A DNA stretch of 17,144 nucleotides from JAAYCB01 sp012744395. Its GTDB lineage: Bacteria; Planctomycetota; Planctomycetia; Pirellulales; Thermoguttaceae. A model generated the notes under the pieces. It saw only the letters and a program-made list of their open reading frames with translations, ran no database searches and was not told where the DNA came from. The stretch is from positions 1 to 17,144 of the forward strand of contig JAQVNJ010000129.1 of the NCBI GenBank assembly GCA_028703175.1, in the 5' to 3' direction. This document shows, one piece after another, positions 1 through 6,727 of the stretch. Each line of letters opens with the position of its first letter. Position 1 is the stretch's first letter. Position numbers and translations under genes: made by a program.

Positions 1-12
1 ACGGGTGTGTTC

Positions 13-663
13 ATGAAAATCGTCGCTGCGCAAAAAATCCTCAAAGCCAACGATCAACTCGCCGAGGAGAACCGCCGCCGGTTCAGCGCTGCGGGCGTCT
101 TCGGCGTCAACATCGTCGGTTCGCCCGGCTGCGGCAAGACGACCCTTCTGGAAGCGCTGATCGGGCGGTTCGGCGACGCGCTCGCTCCGGCAGTAATCGA
201 AGGCGACATTGCCGGCTCGATCGACGCCGAGCGGATCGACGCGTTGGGCGTCCCCGTCGTCCAGATCAACACCGACGGCGCTTGCCATCTGGACGCCCAG
301 ATGGTCAATGCCGCGGCCGGCAGCCTCGAACTCGGGCAGCTCGGCCTCCTGCTGATCGAGAATGTCGGCAACCTGGTCTGCCCGGCGGGCTTCGACCTGG
401 GCGAACATCGCCGGATCGTCTTGTTGAGCGTGCCCGAAGGCGACGACAAGATCGCCAAGTACCCGGCCATCTTCCGCGGGTCGCACGCGCTGGCGATTAC
501 CAAGATCGATCTGCTCCCGCATTTTGATTTCAGCGTCGACCGCGTGGTGGCGGACATGAGGCGGTTGGCGCCGGCGGCCCGCGTCTTCCAGCTTTCAGCC
601 AAGACCGGCGGCGGTGTGGCGGAGATCGGCGACTGGCTCCAGGCGGAGGCGGCGGCTCGGTAG
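13..663 (+). CDS. hypB: Hydrogenase/urease nickel-insertion GTPase HypB
   Basis: HypB is a cytoplasmic SIMIBI-class GTPase that, with HypA, delivers nickel to [NiFe] hydrogenase. From ATG 13 the protein has 216 residues. It shows a P-loop GSPGCGKTT (about 36-44), an EGDIAGSIDAERI segment (63-75), the metal-site pair Cys91-His92 in TDGACHLDA, ENVGNLVCPAGFDLGE with the third ligand Cys123, TKID (163-166) as the guanine-specificity motif, and SAKTGGG (195-201). The three ligands match the G-domain nickel/zinc site known in the family. The N-terminal CxxCGC motif and His-rich stretch of some homologues are absent, so only the G-domain metal site is present. A GTG at 7 is an alternative start, but ATG 13 gives the usual MKIVAAQKIL beginning. 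The ATGA at 13-16 contains a TGA that could end an upstream gene (hypA would be expected) in a 4-base overlap, implying translational coupling. No other hyp gene follows. Confidence 0.95.
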   Translation: MKIVAAQKILKANDQLAEENRRRFSAAGVFGVNIVGSPGCGKTTLLEALIGRFGDALAPAVIEGDIAGSIDAERIDALGVPVVQINTDGACHLDAQMVNAAAGSLELGQLGLLLIENVGNLVCPAGFDLGEHRRIVLLSVPEGDDKIAKYPAIFRGSHALAITKIDLLPHFDFSVDRVVADMRRLAPAARVFQLSAKTGGGVAEIGDWLQAEAAAR

Positions 664-706
664 AGTTGCAGGTCGCAACCGGCAGCCCCAAGGCCCCCTT
701 TGGAGT

Positions 707-724
707 GCGGTGATTCATCACCGC
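707..724. terminator. Perfect 8-bp inverted repeat after hypB, possible terminator
   Basis: GCGGTGAT-TC-ATCACCGC forms a perfect 8-bp stem with a 2-base loop, 43 bases after the hypB stop. It is followed by a pyrimidine-rich run (TTTCCCCTTTTC, 725-736), so it could end hypB transcription. The flanking TGGAGTGCGG...CCGCTTT also resembles interspersed palindromes found between planctomycete genes, so it may instead be a repeat element. The hairpin is seen directly; the function is inferred. Confidence 0.45.
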
Positions 725-735
725 TTTCCCCTTTT

Positions 736-960
736 CTACCGCCTCCCGCTGACCAGTTTCGGCTGCGCTTGGGTGGCGCGGACCTTGCCGTCTTCTCTCC
801 TGCTCCGACCAAGCACGTTGACCAGGCAGCGGAGCGTGCCGAAATGGCGGAAGCAGGTCGTGCAATCCACGCGCTCGACGCGGTAGCCGAGGCCCGCCCA
901 GATTTCTGCCGCCCGCTCGTTGAGCGGACCGGTGCCGGCGCCAACACGCCAAGCACGATC
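736..960 (-). pseudogene. C-terminal remnant of a guanidino-modifying (deiminase-like) enzyme
   Basis: The minus strand holds an open frame ending at TAG 738-736. It reads IGDRAWRVGAGTGPLNERAA, EIWAGLGYRVERVDCTTCFR, HFGTLRCLVNVLGRS and then a short basic tail. The pattern of a short LGYRVERVDC strand, then FGTLRCLV, resembles the C-terminal end of the arginine/agmatine deiminase superfamily. There a Gly-rich turn precedes the nucleophilic Cys, usually as HC or RC. The frame stays open upstream only to a stop at 1068-1066 and contains no ATG, GTG or TTG that would give a full-length enzyme (normally over 300 residues). The first two thirds of the gene are therefore missing. Codon third positions are GC-rich, as in a coding relic. 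The homology is judged by eye and is weak, because only about 45 residues are informative. Confidence 0.35.
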
Positions 961-1060
961 GCCGATGCGGCGCAGCCGAGCACGATGCCTGCAACCTGGC
1001 TGGGACAGGGTATCTTCATGGTTCGAATCCTTGCGGTGGGGAGTTGCCGCCTGCCAGCTT

Positions 1061-1126
1061 GCAGGTCACAGGGCCAGGGGGCCAGCTCGGGTTGGAGCAG
1101 GGAGTGTCTGATGGTTTGTGACCTGC
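1061..1126. repeat. Inverted repeat with GCAGGTCACA arms
   Basis: GCAGGTCACA at 1061-1070 is matched by its exact reverse complement TGTGACCTGC at 1117-1126, enclosing 46 bases with no gene. The core TTGCAGGTC also occurs just after hypB at 666-674. The gap therefore carries three copies, two forward and one reversed. It could be a small non-autonomous repeat element or an RNA hairpin; nothing in it points to a transposase. Confidence 0.4.
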
Positions 1127-1150
1127 AACCTGACCGCTGACATCCGGCAG

Positions 1151-1537
1151 CTACTGGCTGCTGCGTGCCGCCTGCTCGCCGGCCGACATGGCATCCGTCA
1201 CGACCGTATCGGCGGCTAGTTCCACGTTGGCGACGATCTTGAGCGACTTGATTTCGTTCGGCTGAAGAAAGACAGTGCAATCTTGGCTCCAAACGGTTTC
1301 GGGCAGCGGCAGTATCCGCGCCATGGGAGAAGGGCGCCTGCTTGCCAGGATTTGCAGGCGGAGCCGCGCCTCGACGGGCCGGTCGGTCAGATTCGTGGCT
1401 CGAAGCGCCAGGACCGGCGATCCGTCCGGGTGATATTCGGCCTTGCCGGCGGCGGGCGTTTTTTTCAGATCCAGCGGAAATTGACTGGCGGCGGCGGCTG
1501 TGACATACTGGGGAGCGCTCGTTGATCCCTGCCTGTA
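1151..1537 (-). pseudogene. Start-less open frame, fragment of an unrecognised protein
   Basis: A minus-strand frame is open from after TGA 1540-1538 to TAG 1153-1151 (128 codons). Its product looks like a real protein. It runs from QYVTAAAASQFPLDLKKTPA through VLALRATNLTDRPVEARLRL and ILPLPETVWSQDCTVFLQPN to DAMSAGEQAARSSQ. Alternating hydrophobic strands with NLTDRPV and LQPNEIKSLKIV suggest an Ig-like beta-sandwich, as in exported planctomycete proteins. Third codon positions are rich in G and C. No ATG, GTG or TTG lies in the first half; the first ATG (in SPMARIL) would give only 57 residues, starting inside the fold. Either the 5' end has been lost to the region now serving as upstream DNA for the gene at 1583, or a rare start codon is used. 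The family is not recognised. Confidence 0.45.
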
Positions 1538-1564
1538 TCACGCCCCCTGCATCCCTCGACTCAG

Positions 1565-1574
1565 TACAATGGAG
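1565..1574 (+). promoter_or_regulatory. Possible -10 element and ribosome binding site of the sugar isomerase
   Basis: TACAAT (1565-1570) matches TATAAT at five of six bases and is followed directly by GGAG (1571-1574), 8 bases before ATG 1583. No -35-like hexamer sits 17 bases upstream. If TACAAT is used, transcription would begin almost at the start codon and leave a very short leader. The GGAG is a good Shine-Dalgarno and supports the chosen start. Confidence 0.3.
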
Positions 1575-1582
1575 CCCTACCC

Positions 1583-2551
1583 ATGAGACATGCTTTGAAC
1601 CGACGCCAATTCCTGGCGGCCTCGGCCGCAACTGCCGGACTGCTTGCCAGCGGCGGGCTCCAGGCCGCCGAATACAAGACGAAACTCAAGAAGGCCCTGA
1701 TCGGCAATCCGGACGAAAAGACGCTCGCGGCGTGGAAAGCGGCCGGGTTCGACGGCATGGAGACCGGCAAATGGGACGTCGCGCCGGAAGTGGCCGCCCA
1801 AGGGCGCAAACTGGCCGAGTCGCTGTCGATGGAGATTCACTCAGTGCTTTACGGGTGGGCCAACTTCAACAGCGAGAAGGCCGAGGACGTGACGGGCGAA
1901 CTGGCGAAAGTGGATCGGGCGCTGAAAGCCGCCCAAGCCTATGGGGCCAATGCCCTGCTGCTCGTTCCCTGCCGCCTGACGCGCAGCGTCAAGGTCCCCC
2001 AGCCCTGGGAGTTCGACATCGAACTGGATGAAAAGACCTCGCACGTCCGCCGCGTCGTCGAGGGCGACAACTCCCCCTACGCCGACTACATCGCGGAACA
2101 GAACCGCTCGACCGACGCCTCGCGGAAAGCGGTGGAGGCCCTGATCCCCGTGGCCGAGAAGACCGGGGTGGTGATCGCCCTGGAGAACGTCTGGAACCAG
2201 TTCTGGGTCAAGCCGAATCTGTTCGCCAATTTCGTCGCCTCCTTCGACAGCCCGTTCGTCAAGGCCTATTTCGACATCGGCAATCACGTCAAGTACGCCA
2301 GGCCGGAGGAGTGGTTCGAGGCCCTGGGCAAGCTGATCGTCAAGCTGCACGTCAAGGATTTCAGGGTCGACAGGGAAGCGAAGAACGGCGGAGCGTTCGT
2401 CGACATCCGCGACGGCGACGTCAATTGGCCGGCGGTCCGCCAACAGATCGAAAGGATCGGCTACAACGACTACATGACGATTGAGGGCAGTGGCGGCCTC
2501 TCACTGGAAGAGCGCAGCAAGCGCCTCGACCTGATCATTGCGGGCAAGTAG
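1583..2551 (+). CDS. Tat-exported TIM-barrel sugar phosphate isomerase/epimerase
   Basis: This is a 322-residue protein of the xylose-isomerase-like TIM-barrel (AP-endonuclease-2) family, whose members isomerise or epimerise sugars and related polyols with a divalent metal. Residues 1-28 form a twin-arginine signal (NRRQFLAASAATAGLLASGG, cleavage near LQAA), so it should be exported folded. Visible barrel landmarks are AGFDGMETG (54-62), VIALENVWNQF (Glu201), KAYFDIGNH (Asp231), KLHVKDFR (His256, Asp259) and TIEGSGG (Glu301). Glu201, Asp231, His256 and Glu301 fit the usual metal-ligand set. GGAG 8 bases upstream fixes the start. The gap of 36 bases to the next gene, an exported oxidoreductase-like protein, indicates an operon; such pairs are common in planctomycete sugar clusters. 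The substrate cannot be told from sequence. Confidence 0.88.
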   Translation: MRHALNRRQFLAASAATAGLLASGGLQAAEYKTKLKKALIGNPDEKTLAAWKAAGFDGMETGKWDVAPEVAAQGRKLAESLSMEIHSVLYGWANFNSEKAEDVTGELAKVDRALKAAQAYGANALLLVPCRLTRSVKVPQPWEFDIELDEKTSHVRRVVEGDNSPYADYIAEQNRSTDASRKAVEALIPVAEKTGVVIALENVWNQFWVKPNLFANFVASFDSPFVKAYFDIGNHVKYARPEEWFEALGKLIVKLHVKDFRVDREAKNGGAFVDIRDGDVNWPAVRQQIERIGYNDYMTIEGSGGLSLEERSKRLDLIIAGK

Positions 2552-2587
2552 ACTCCAGGGAAACTCAGATTGAAGGAACCAGGTTTC

Positions 2588-3616
2588 ATGTTCAAGAGAC
2601 TTCTGGCGGCGTGTCTTCTTCTCGGCGTGCTGGCTTGCGGGCGCCTGGCGGCCGCGGAGCCGCCCACGGTCCCCGAGGGCGCACTCCGCGCGGGCATCAT
2701 CGGGCTGGACACTTCGCACGTGATCGCCTTCACCAAGGCGATCAATTCACCCGATGCGCAAGGCGACATCGCCGACGTGTTCGTCACGGCCGGCTTTCCC
2801 GGCGGCACGGCCGACAATCCCAGCAGCATCAACCGCGTGGAAGGCTATACGAAGCAGCTCCGCGAGCAGGGGGTCACGATCTACGACACGATTGAGGCGA
2901 TGCTGCCCCATGTCGACGCCGTCCTGCTGGAAAGCGTCGACGGCCGGCCGCACCTGGACCAGGCCAGGCCGGTGATCGCCGCCGGCAAGCCGCTGTTCAT
3001 CGACAAGCCGATGGCCGCGTCGCTGGCCGACGTGATCGAGATCTTCCGGCTCGCCGACGAGGCCAAGGTCCCCTGCTTCTCCAGCTCTTCGCTCCGCTTC
3101 GGCTCGGTGTTCCAGCAGATGCGCACCAATCCGCCCGTCGGCAAGGTCCAGGGCTGCGACGCCTACAGCCCGTGCAGCCTCGAACCGCACCACCCCGACC
3201 TGTTCTGGTACGGCGTCCACGGCGTGGAGATCCTTTTCACGATCATGGGCACCGGCTGCCAGAGCGTCTCGTGCACGGCGACCGACGGCGCCCATCTGGT
3301 GGTTGGAACGTGGGATGGCGGCCGGATTGGGACGTTCCGCGGCATCCGCAGCGGCAAGTCGGGCTATGGGGCGACGGTGTTCGGCGCGAAGGCGATCGAA
3401 AGCGGCGGAAACTACGAGGGTTATCTGCCGCTGGTTGAGGAGATCTGCAAGTTCTTCAAGACCGGCAAAGCGCCCGTTCCCAAGGAAGAGACCATCGAAT
3501 TGTTCGCGTTCATGGCAAGCGCTGACGTGAGCAAACAGCAAGGCGGCAAGCAGGTTTCCATCGCCGAGATGATTGAGAAAGCGGAAGCGTTCAACGCGCA
3601 GCGCGCTGCCCGCTGA
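2588..3616 (+). CDS. Exported Gfo/Idh/MocA-family protein with altered dinucleotide motif
   Basis: The 342-residue protein has an N-terminal Rossmann-like half and a C-terminal alpha/beta half, as in glucose-fructose oxidoreductase/inositol dehydrogenase-like enzymes. Residues 1-23 are a signal peptide; VLAC (14-17) could be a lipobox, otherwise cleavage follows the AAA. The start is ATG 2588, with AAGGA about 10 bases upstream; an in-frame TTG at 2570 lies before this Shine-Dalgarno and is unlikely. FIDKP (137-141) is the family's Lys-Pro motif, and YGVHGVE (208-214) carries the conserved active-site His. The usual GxGxxG nucleotide loop is replaced by GIIGLDTSHV (36-45), so NAD(P) binding is probably changed or lost. 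It is the second gene of the operon starting at 1583. Its last residues and stop lie in a sequence repeated at 10826-10868. Confidence 0.85.
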   Translation: MFKRLLAACLLLGVLACGRLAAAEPPTVPEGALRAGIIGLDTSHVIAFTKAINSPDAQGDIADVFVTAGFPGGTADNPSSINRVEGYTKQLREQGVTIYDTIEAMLPHVDAVLLESVDGRPHLDQARPVIAAGKPLFIDKPMAASLADVIEIFRLADEAKVPCFSSSSLRFGSVFQQMRTNPPVGKVQGCDAYSPCSLEPHHPDLFWYGVHGVEILFTIMGTGCQSVSCTATDGAHLVVGTWDGGRIGTFRGIRSGKSGYGATVFGAKAIESGGNYEGYLPLVEEICKFFKTGKAPVPKEETIELFAFMASADVSKQQGGKQVSIAEMIEKAEAFNAQRAAR

Positions 3617-3618
3617 GG

Positions 3619-3644
3619 CGTTCCCAAGCCGGAGCTTGGGAACG
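3619..3644. repeat. Palindromic intergenic repeat, copy 1
   Basis: C-GTTCCCAAGC-CGGA-GCTTGGGAAC-G is an 11-bp stem with a 4-base loop, starting 2 bases after the Gfo/Idh/MocA stop codon. The same stem occurs at 10826 and 10883, and a variant at 9229. The preceding 16 bases CGCGCTGCCCGCTGAG (3602-3617) also recur, reversed, at 10853-10868. Here it sits between convergent genes, so it could act as a two-way terminator, although no T-tract follows. Confidence 0.7.
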
Positions 3645-3725
3645 AAGCGCTGGCCGATGGCTGACCGCCAACCACCGTCAGCTGTTGGCCGTTAGCTGAC
3701 CCGACGGCTGGCGGCTGACGGCTAC
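3645..3725. repeat. Degenerate GGCTGACNG/GTTAGCTGAC repeat patch
   Basis: The stretch is made of variants of a GCTGACGG-like unit (GGCTGACCG, GTCAGCTG, TTAGCTGAC, GACGGCTGGCGGCTGACGGCTAC) in both orientations, typical of low-complexity spacer repeats. The 3' end of the minus-strand 885-codon gene (3678 onward) runs into it, so its last 15 or so residues (AVSRQPSGQLTANS) are encoded by repeat DNA. The role is unknown. Confidence 0.5.
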
Positions 3726-6335
3726 GGTCTGCCGCAGCTGGAGGCTTTCGACGAGGGTATCGAGCAGGTCCTGTTCTCCCAGGTAGACCTCGGCCAGAAG
3801 CGATTCGGTGTCGACCAGCAGGACCATGTGGTCGCCGGGACGAGCGTGCTGGCTGCGGAGGGCGGGTCCCAAACCCCAGGCGCATCCGTCGCGGGCCACG
3901 AGTTGGCCGGCCTCGGCGCCGTCGGGGGTGCGGATCGTGAACCGACCGGCCAGCCGGGCCTTGATTGCCGCGGGGACGGTGGTCACGCCGCCGGCAATCG
4001 CCGCTTTCGAGAGCTTGTAGCAGAGAAACAGCCGCCCGTCCCCCAAGGTGCCGGCCCCTCGCAGAACGCGATCCGTCGCGGCTCCGCGGCGTTTGGCGGC
4101 CATCGACTGAACCTTTCTGCGGCTGATCGCCGCTCCAACCAGGCCGTACACGCTGCGGCCGAACTGGCAAATCACCGGCGATGCCATGAGGGCCGCGTTG
4201 AAGCTGAAGCGGTTGATGCCCCGCTTCAGGCATTGTTCCTCGAAGGCTCCCCTCTCCATCACCGGGCCATGGGATCGGAGGACCTCGACCATGGCCGCCT
4301 CAACGCCCGAGAGCACCTCCGCGCTCTTCCGCGGACGCTCGGCGAGGACGGCGTGGTTCCTGACGCTTACCCCCGGCAGCTGGGCGCAGAACGCCAGCAA
4401 GACGCGCGCAGGCGGCACCCTCCTGCCTGGCCGCCGCCGCCGCGCCAGCGCCGCGCGGAGGCGGCCAACGGCGATCCGCGGGCAGACGGCAAGCACCTTG
4501 TCGATCATGTTGGGAAGCCCGTATTGCGCGCCGGATTCCAGGTGGAACCAGGTCTGCTTGTCGTCCAGCCACTGGAAGTCGGCGAGGGCCTCGAGCGCTA
4601 CCCGCACCAGCGGTGGCTCGACTTCCAAGCCGAGTTGAGCCGCCGCCTGCCGGGCCACCTCGGCGCTGGTGGTGATTCCCGAGGCCAGGATGATCCGCCG
4701 GGCGACCTGGGAAATCGCTTTCGGGGCGTGAGCCAACCCCTCCGGCACGACCAGTTCCCCCCCCTCCAGCAGCGCGGTGTCGAACGCCGCGGGCCGCGCG
4801 AGGAACAGGGCGGCCTGGCGGATGACCTTCGGCGGCAGCCAACTCGCCCCGAGCCCCGCCGCCTCAAACACGCGCCGCAGCGCGGCGGACGAGATCGGCA
4901 TCCGCGACCCGATCAGACCGAGCACCCGATCGAGAACGGGCGCGAACACCCGCGCGTTGCAGTGCCGCTTGGCCGCGCGGACGCAGATCTGGCGGATTCG
5001 CTCGCGGCTCAGTCCGTAGCGCTTGCCAAGCTCCTCGAGCGTGCGACTGCCCCCCCCGTCCCAGCCGAAATACTCGGTGACGATCTGGCGGTCGCGGGAG
5101 GGCGGTGCGGGCGCGAAGATCGTCGCCAGCTCCTCGCCAAGGGGAAGTTGCCCGAGATCGCCGATGTGCCGGCGGAGTTCGGCCATCCGGCGGCAAGACG
5201 CGGCGGGATTGATCGGATCGACGCGCCGCTTGACGGCGCGGCTGGCAAGCTGCTCGAGCGTCTCCGCCCCGCCGTCGATGCCGCGGAGCATCGGTCCCAA
5301 CCGCGGATCGCTGAAGTGGATGGTCGAAGCCTCGGGCATCGCGCTTAAGGCGAGCGCTTCGCGCGTGAGATGCTCGTCGAGCGTTTCGCACCTGGCGATG
5401 GCCGTCTCCAGCGAGCACAACAGGTCGAGCAGGCATTTTGCACCGAAGGCCCGCAGCGCGAGCAGGTCACCGACGGAGCACCTGCCGAGATTCTCCAGCC
5501 GCTCGCCGAACCCCGCGCGGACGAGGCAGTTGTACGTCCGATTCTCCAGGGCCAGCTCCTGCAATCGCATTCCCTTGGGTGGCTGCGGAATCGCGGACTG
5601 CCCAAGCGTCCGCCGCTGGCTGCTGACGTTGACCCTGGCGACGATCATGCGGCCGAGCATGGCCAGTTCGGCGTCCGACAACCGCTCGGAGACGGTCTCG
5701 TCCAGGTCGCACAACTGGAGCCCCTGGACCTCCGGCGTCTTGATCCGCTGCGCGGGGATGGGAACCTGGAGGATTTCGCGAAGCGCGACCGGAGCGAGTC
5801 GGTAGCCGCGGCGGGGGTAGCGGCCGCCGTTGCCGCGGCATCGCGGAGTCGACGCCCTCCGCCCCCGACGCACGGGCCGCGATTCAGGATGATCCGTTGC
5901 GTACTCGATCGCCGTCAGCAGGTCGACGAGACACTTTCCCCAGAAGCCCTGCAAACTCAACAGGCCTTCGATCGTCATCCGGCTGAGATCTTGCGGGCGT
6001 TCCCCGATTCCCGCCGCCACGAGGCAATTGAACGTCCTCGGTGCCAGTTCCAGATCCGCCAGCGTGACTCCCTTGGGGATCGGCGGAACGGCGCGCCCGC
6101 TCAGCGCGGCCGGCTGGCGGGCCGCGCGGCCGACGACGCGGACGATCTCCGACGCCAGAGCGCGGCAGGTCTCTTCGTCGAAGCGGTCCCATGCCGACTC
6201 GTCCAGATCGCAAAGGCGGATTGGCCCCTGCTCCTCCCGCACCCGGTATCTCGGCGGGAGCGGAGGTTGCAGCACGTCCGCAAGCGTTCGCGGCGCAAGA
6301 CGCTGGCCGGGTCGGGGATATCGACGCGCGGGCAT
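3678..6335 (-). CDS. Multidomain DNA-binding protein: two alpha-CTD-like modules, sigma region-4-like HTH, winged helices
   Basis: An 885-residue cytoplasmic protein without signal or membrane segment. Two copies of a roughly 165-residue module lie in tandem (about 1-150 and 170-312). Each has an LCDLDE segment (41, 208), a PKG turn (87, 253), and then L-x-L-x2-RT-(F/Y)-NCLV-x-AG-x-GER...LL-x-L-x2-F-x2-KCL-x-DLL. The last part resembles the helix-hairpin-helix C-terminal domain of RNA polymerase alpha. Residues 412-458 (TLEELGKRYGLSRERIRQI core) match sigma-70 region 4. Residues 540-600 and 676-735 look winged-helix-like; the second recalls HARE-HTH domains. Residues 745-865 are beta-rich and unassigned. 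GAAGGGAG about 8 bases before ATG 6335 supports the start. It stands alone, convergent to the operon before it. Likely a DNA-binding, transcription-linked regulator; its target is unknown. Polymerase association is inference. Confidence 0.8.
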   Translation of the reverse strand: MPARRYPRPGQRLAPRTLADVLQPPLPPRYRVREEQGPIRLCDLDESAWDRFDEETCRALASEIVRVVGRAARQPAALSGRAVPPIPKGVTLADLELAPRTFNCLVAAGIGERPQDLSRMTIEGLLSLQGFWGKCLVDLLTAIEYATDHPESRPVRRGRRASTPRCRGNGGRYPRRGYRLAPVALREILQVPIPAQRIKTPEVQGLQLCDLDETVSERLSDAELAMLGRMIVARVNVSSQRRTLGQSAIPQPPKGMRLQELALENRTYNCLVRAGFGERLENLGRCSVGDLLALRAFGAKCLLDLLCSLETAIARCETLDEHLTREALALSAMPEASTIHFSDPRLGPMLRGIDGGAETLEQLASRAVKRRVDPINPAASCRRMAELRRHIGDLGQLPLGEELATIFAPAPPSRDRQIVTEYFGWDGGGSRTLEELGKRYGLSRERIRQICVRAAKRHCNARVFAPVLDRVLGLIGSRMPISSAALRRVFEAAGLGASWLPPKVIRQAALFLARPAAFDTALLEGGELVVPEGLAHAPKAISQVARRIILASGITTSAEVARQAAAQLGLEVEPPLVRVALEALADFQWLDDKQTWFHLESGAQYGLPNMIDKVLAVCPRIAVGRLRAALARRRRPGRRVPPARVLLAFCAQLPGVSVRNHAVLAERPRKSAEVLSGVEAAMVEVLRSHGPVMERGAFEEQCLKRGINRFSFNAALMASPVICQFGRSVYGLVGAAISRRKVQSMAAKRRGAATDRVLRGAGTLGDGRLFLCYKLSKAAIAGGVTTVPAAIKARLAGRFTIRTPDGAEAGQLVARDGCAWGLGPALRSQHARPGDHMVLLVDTESLLAEVYLGEQDLLDTLVESLQLRQTVAVSRQPSGQLTANS

Positions 6336-6727
6336 GCGGCACTCCCTTCAGGCAGCCGGTGGCGGCTGCGGTGTCGTCCCCTCTGGATCTTCCGTTCGAA
6401 TGACCATCCTTTCCCTGTGCGCTGACTCGGGTGGCCGGAGGCCCCGAAGCCGCTCCCACGTCACCCCCAAGGCGGCGGTTCACAGGCATTTCAGAATATA
6501 AGCGCCCGCGAGGCCTCTTGCCAGCCTGTTTCTTGCAGAATTTTGCCGAGGCAAAGTCGGCGGCTGATGGCCGCTCGGTCCTCCCCCCCCCAAAGATCAC
6601 CGGCCTCCGCCAAGAGTGGGTGAATCGACCGGCCCGTCAGCGCTGACAGCGCGGAACAAAACCTCCTGGCAGCGCGAAACGCTCGGCAACACGGCCATTC
6701 CGGGGGGGCCGCGGCGACTTCCACCGT
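6336..6727. other. Non-coding gap between rpiB and the 885-codon gene
   Basis: No convincing gene lies in these 392 bases; short frames here look like chance. It contains a 12-bp perfect palindrome GTCAGCGCTGAC (6636-6647), a candidate minus-strand promoter (6523-6495), and by inference the untranslated leader of the downstream gene. No clear hairpin follows the rpiB stop. Confidence 0.5.
6495..6523 (-). promoter_or_regulatory. Candidate promoter for the 885-codon gene
   Basis: On the minus strand TGGCAA (6523-6518) and TATATT (6500-6495) are separated by 17 bases. The -10 box matches consensus at five of six positions; the -35 is weak (three of six). It is one of few AT-rich spots in the gap and would leave a leader of about 150 bases. 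Confidence 0.3.

Noticed and set aside
1000..1045. GGTTCGAATCC (1020-1030), resembling a tRNA T-loop
   Set aside because: The five-base T-stem has a mismatch, no 5' acceptor half complementary to CGGTGGG lies at the right distance, and no D- or anticodon arm is visible. Probably chance.
54..1631. A 525-codon open frame on the minus strand across hypB and the following gap
   Set aside because: It runs antisense to hypB and reads as low-complexity, Arg/Ser/Pro-rich sequence, as GC-rich antisense frames do; no motif or ribosome binding site.
3828..5348. A 506-codon plus-strand open frame inside the 885-codon gene
   Set aside because: It is antisense to a gene with clear domains, has an Arg/Pro-rich composition and no family match, and no ribosome binding site.
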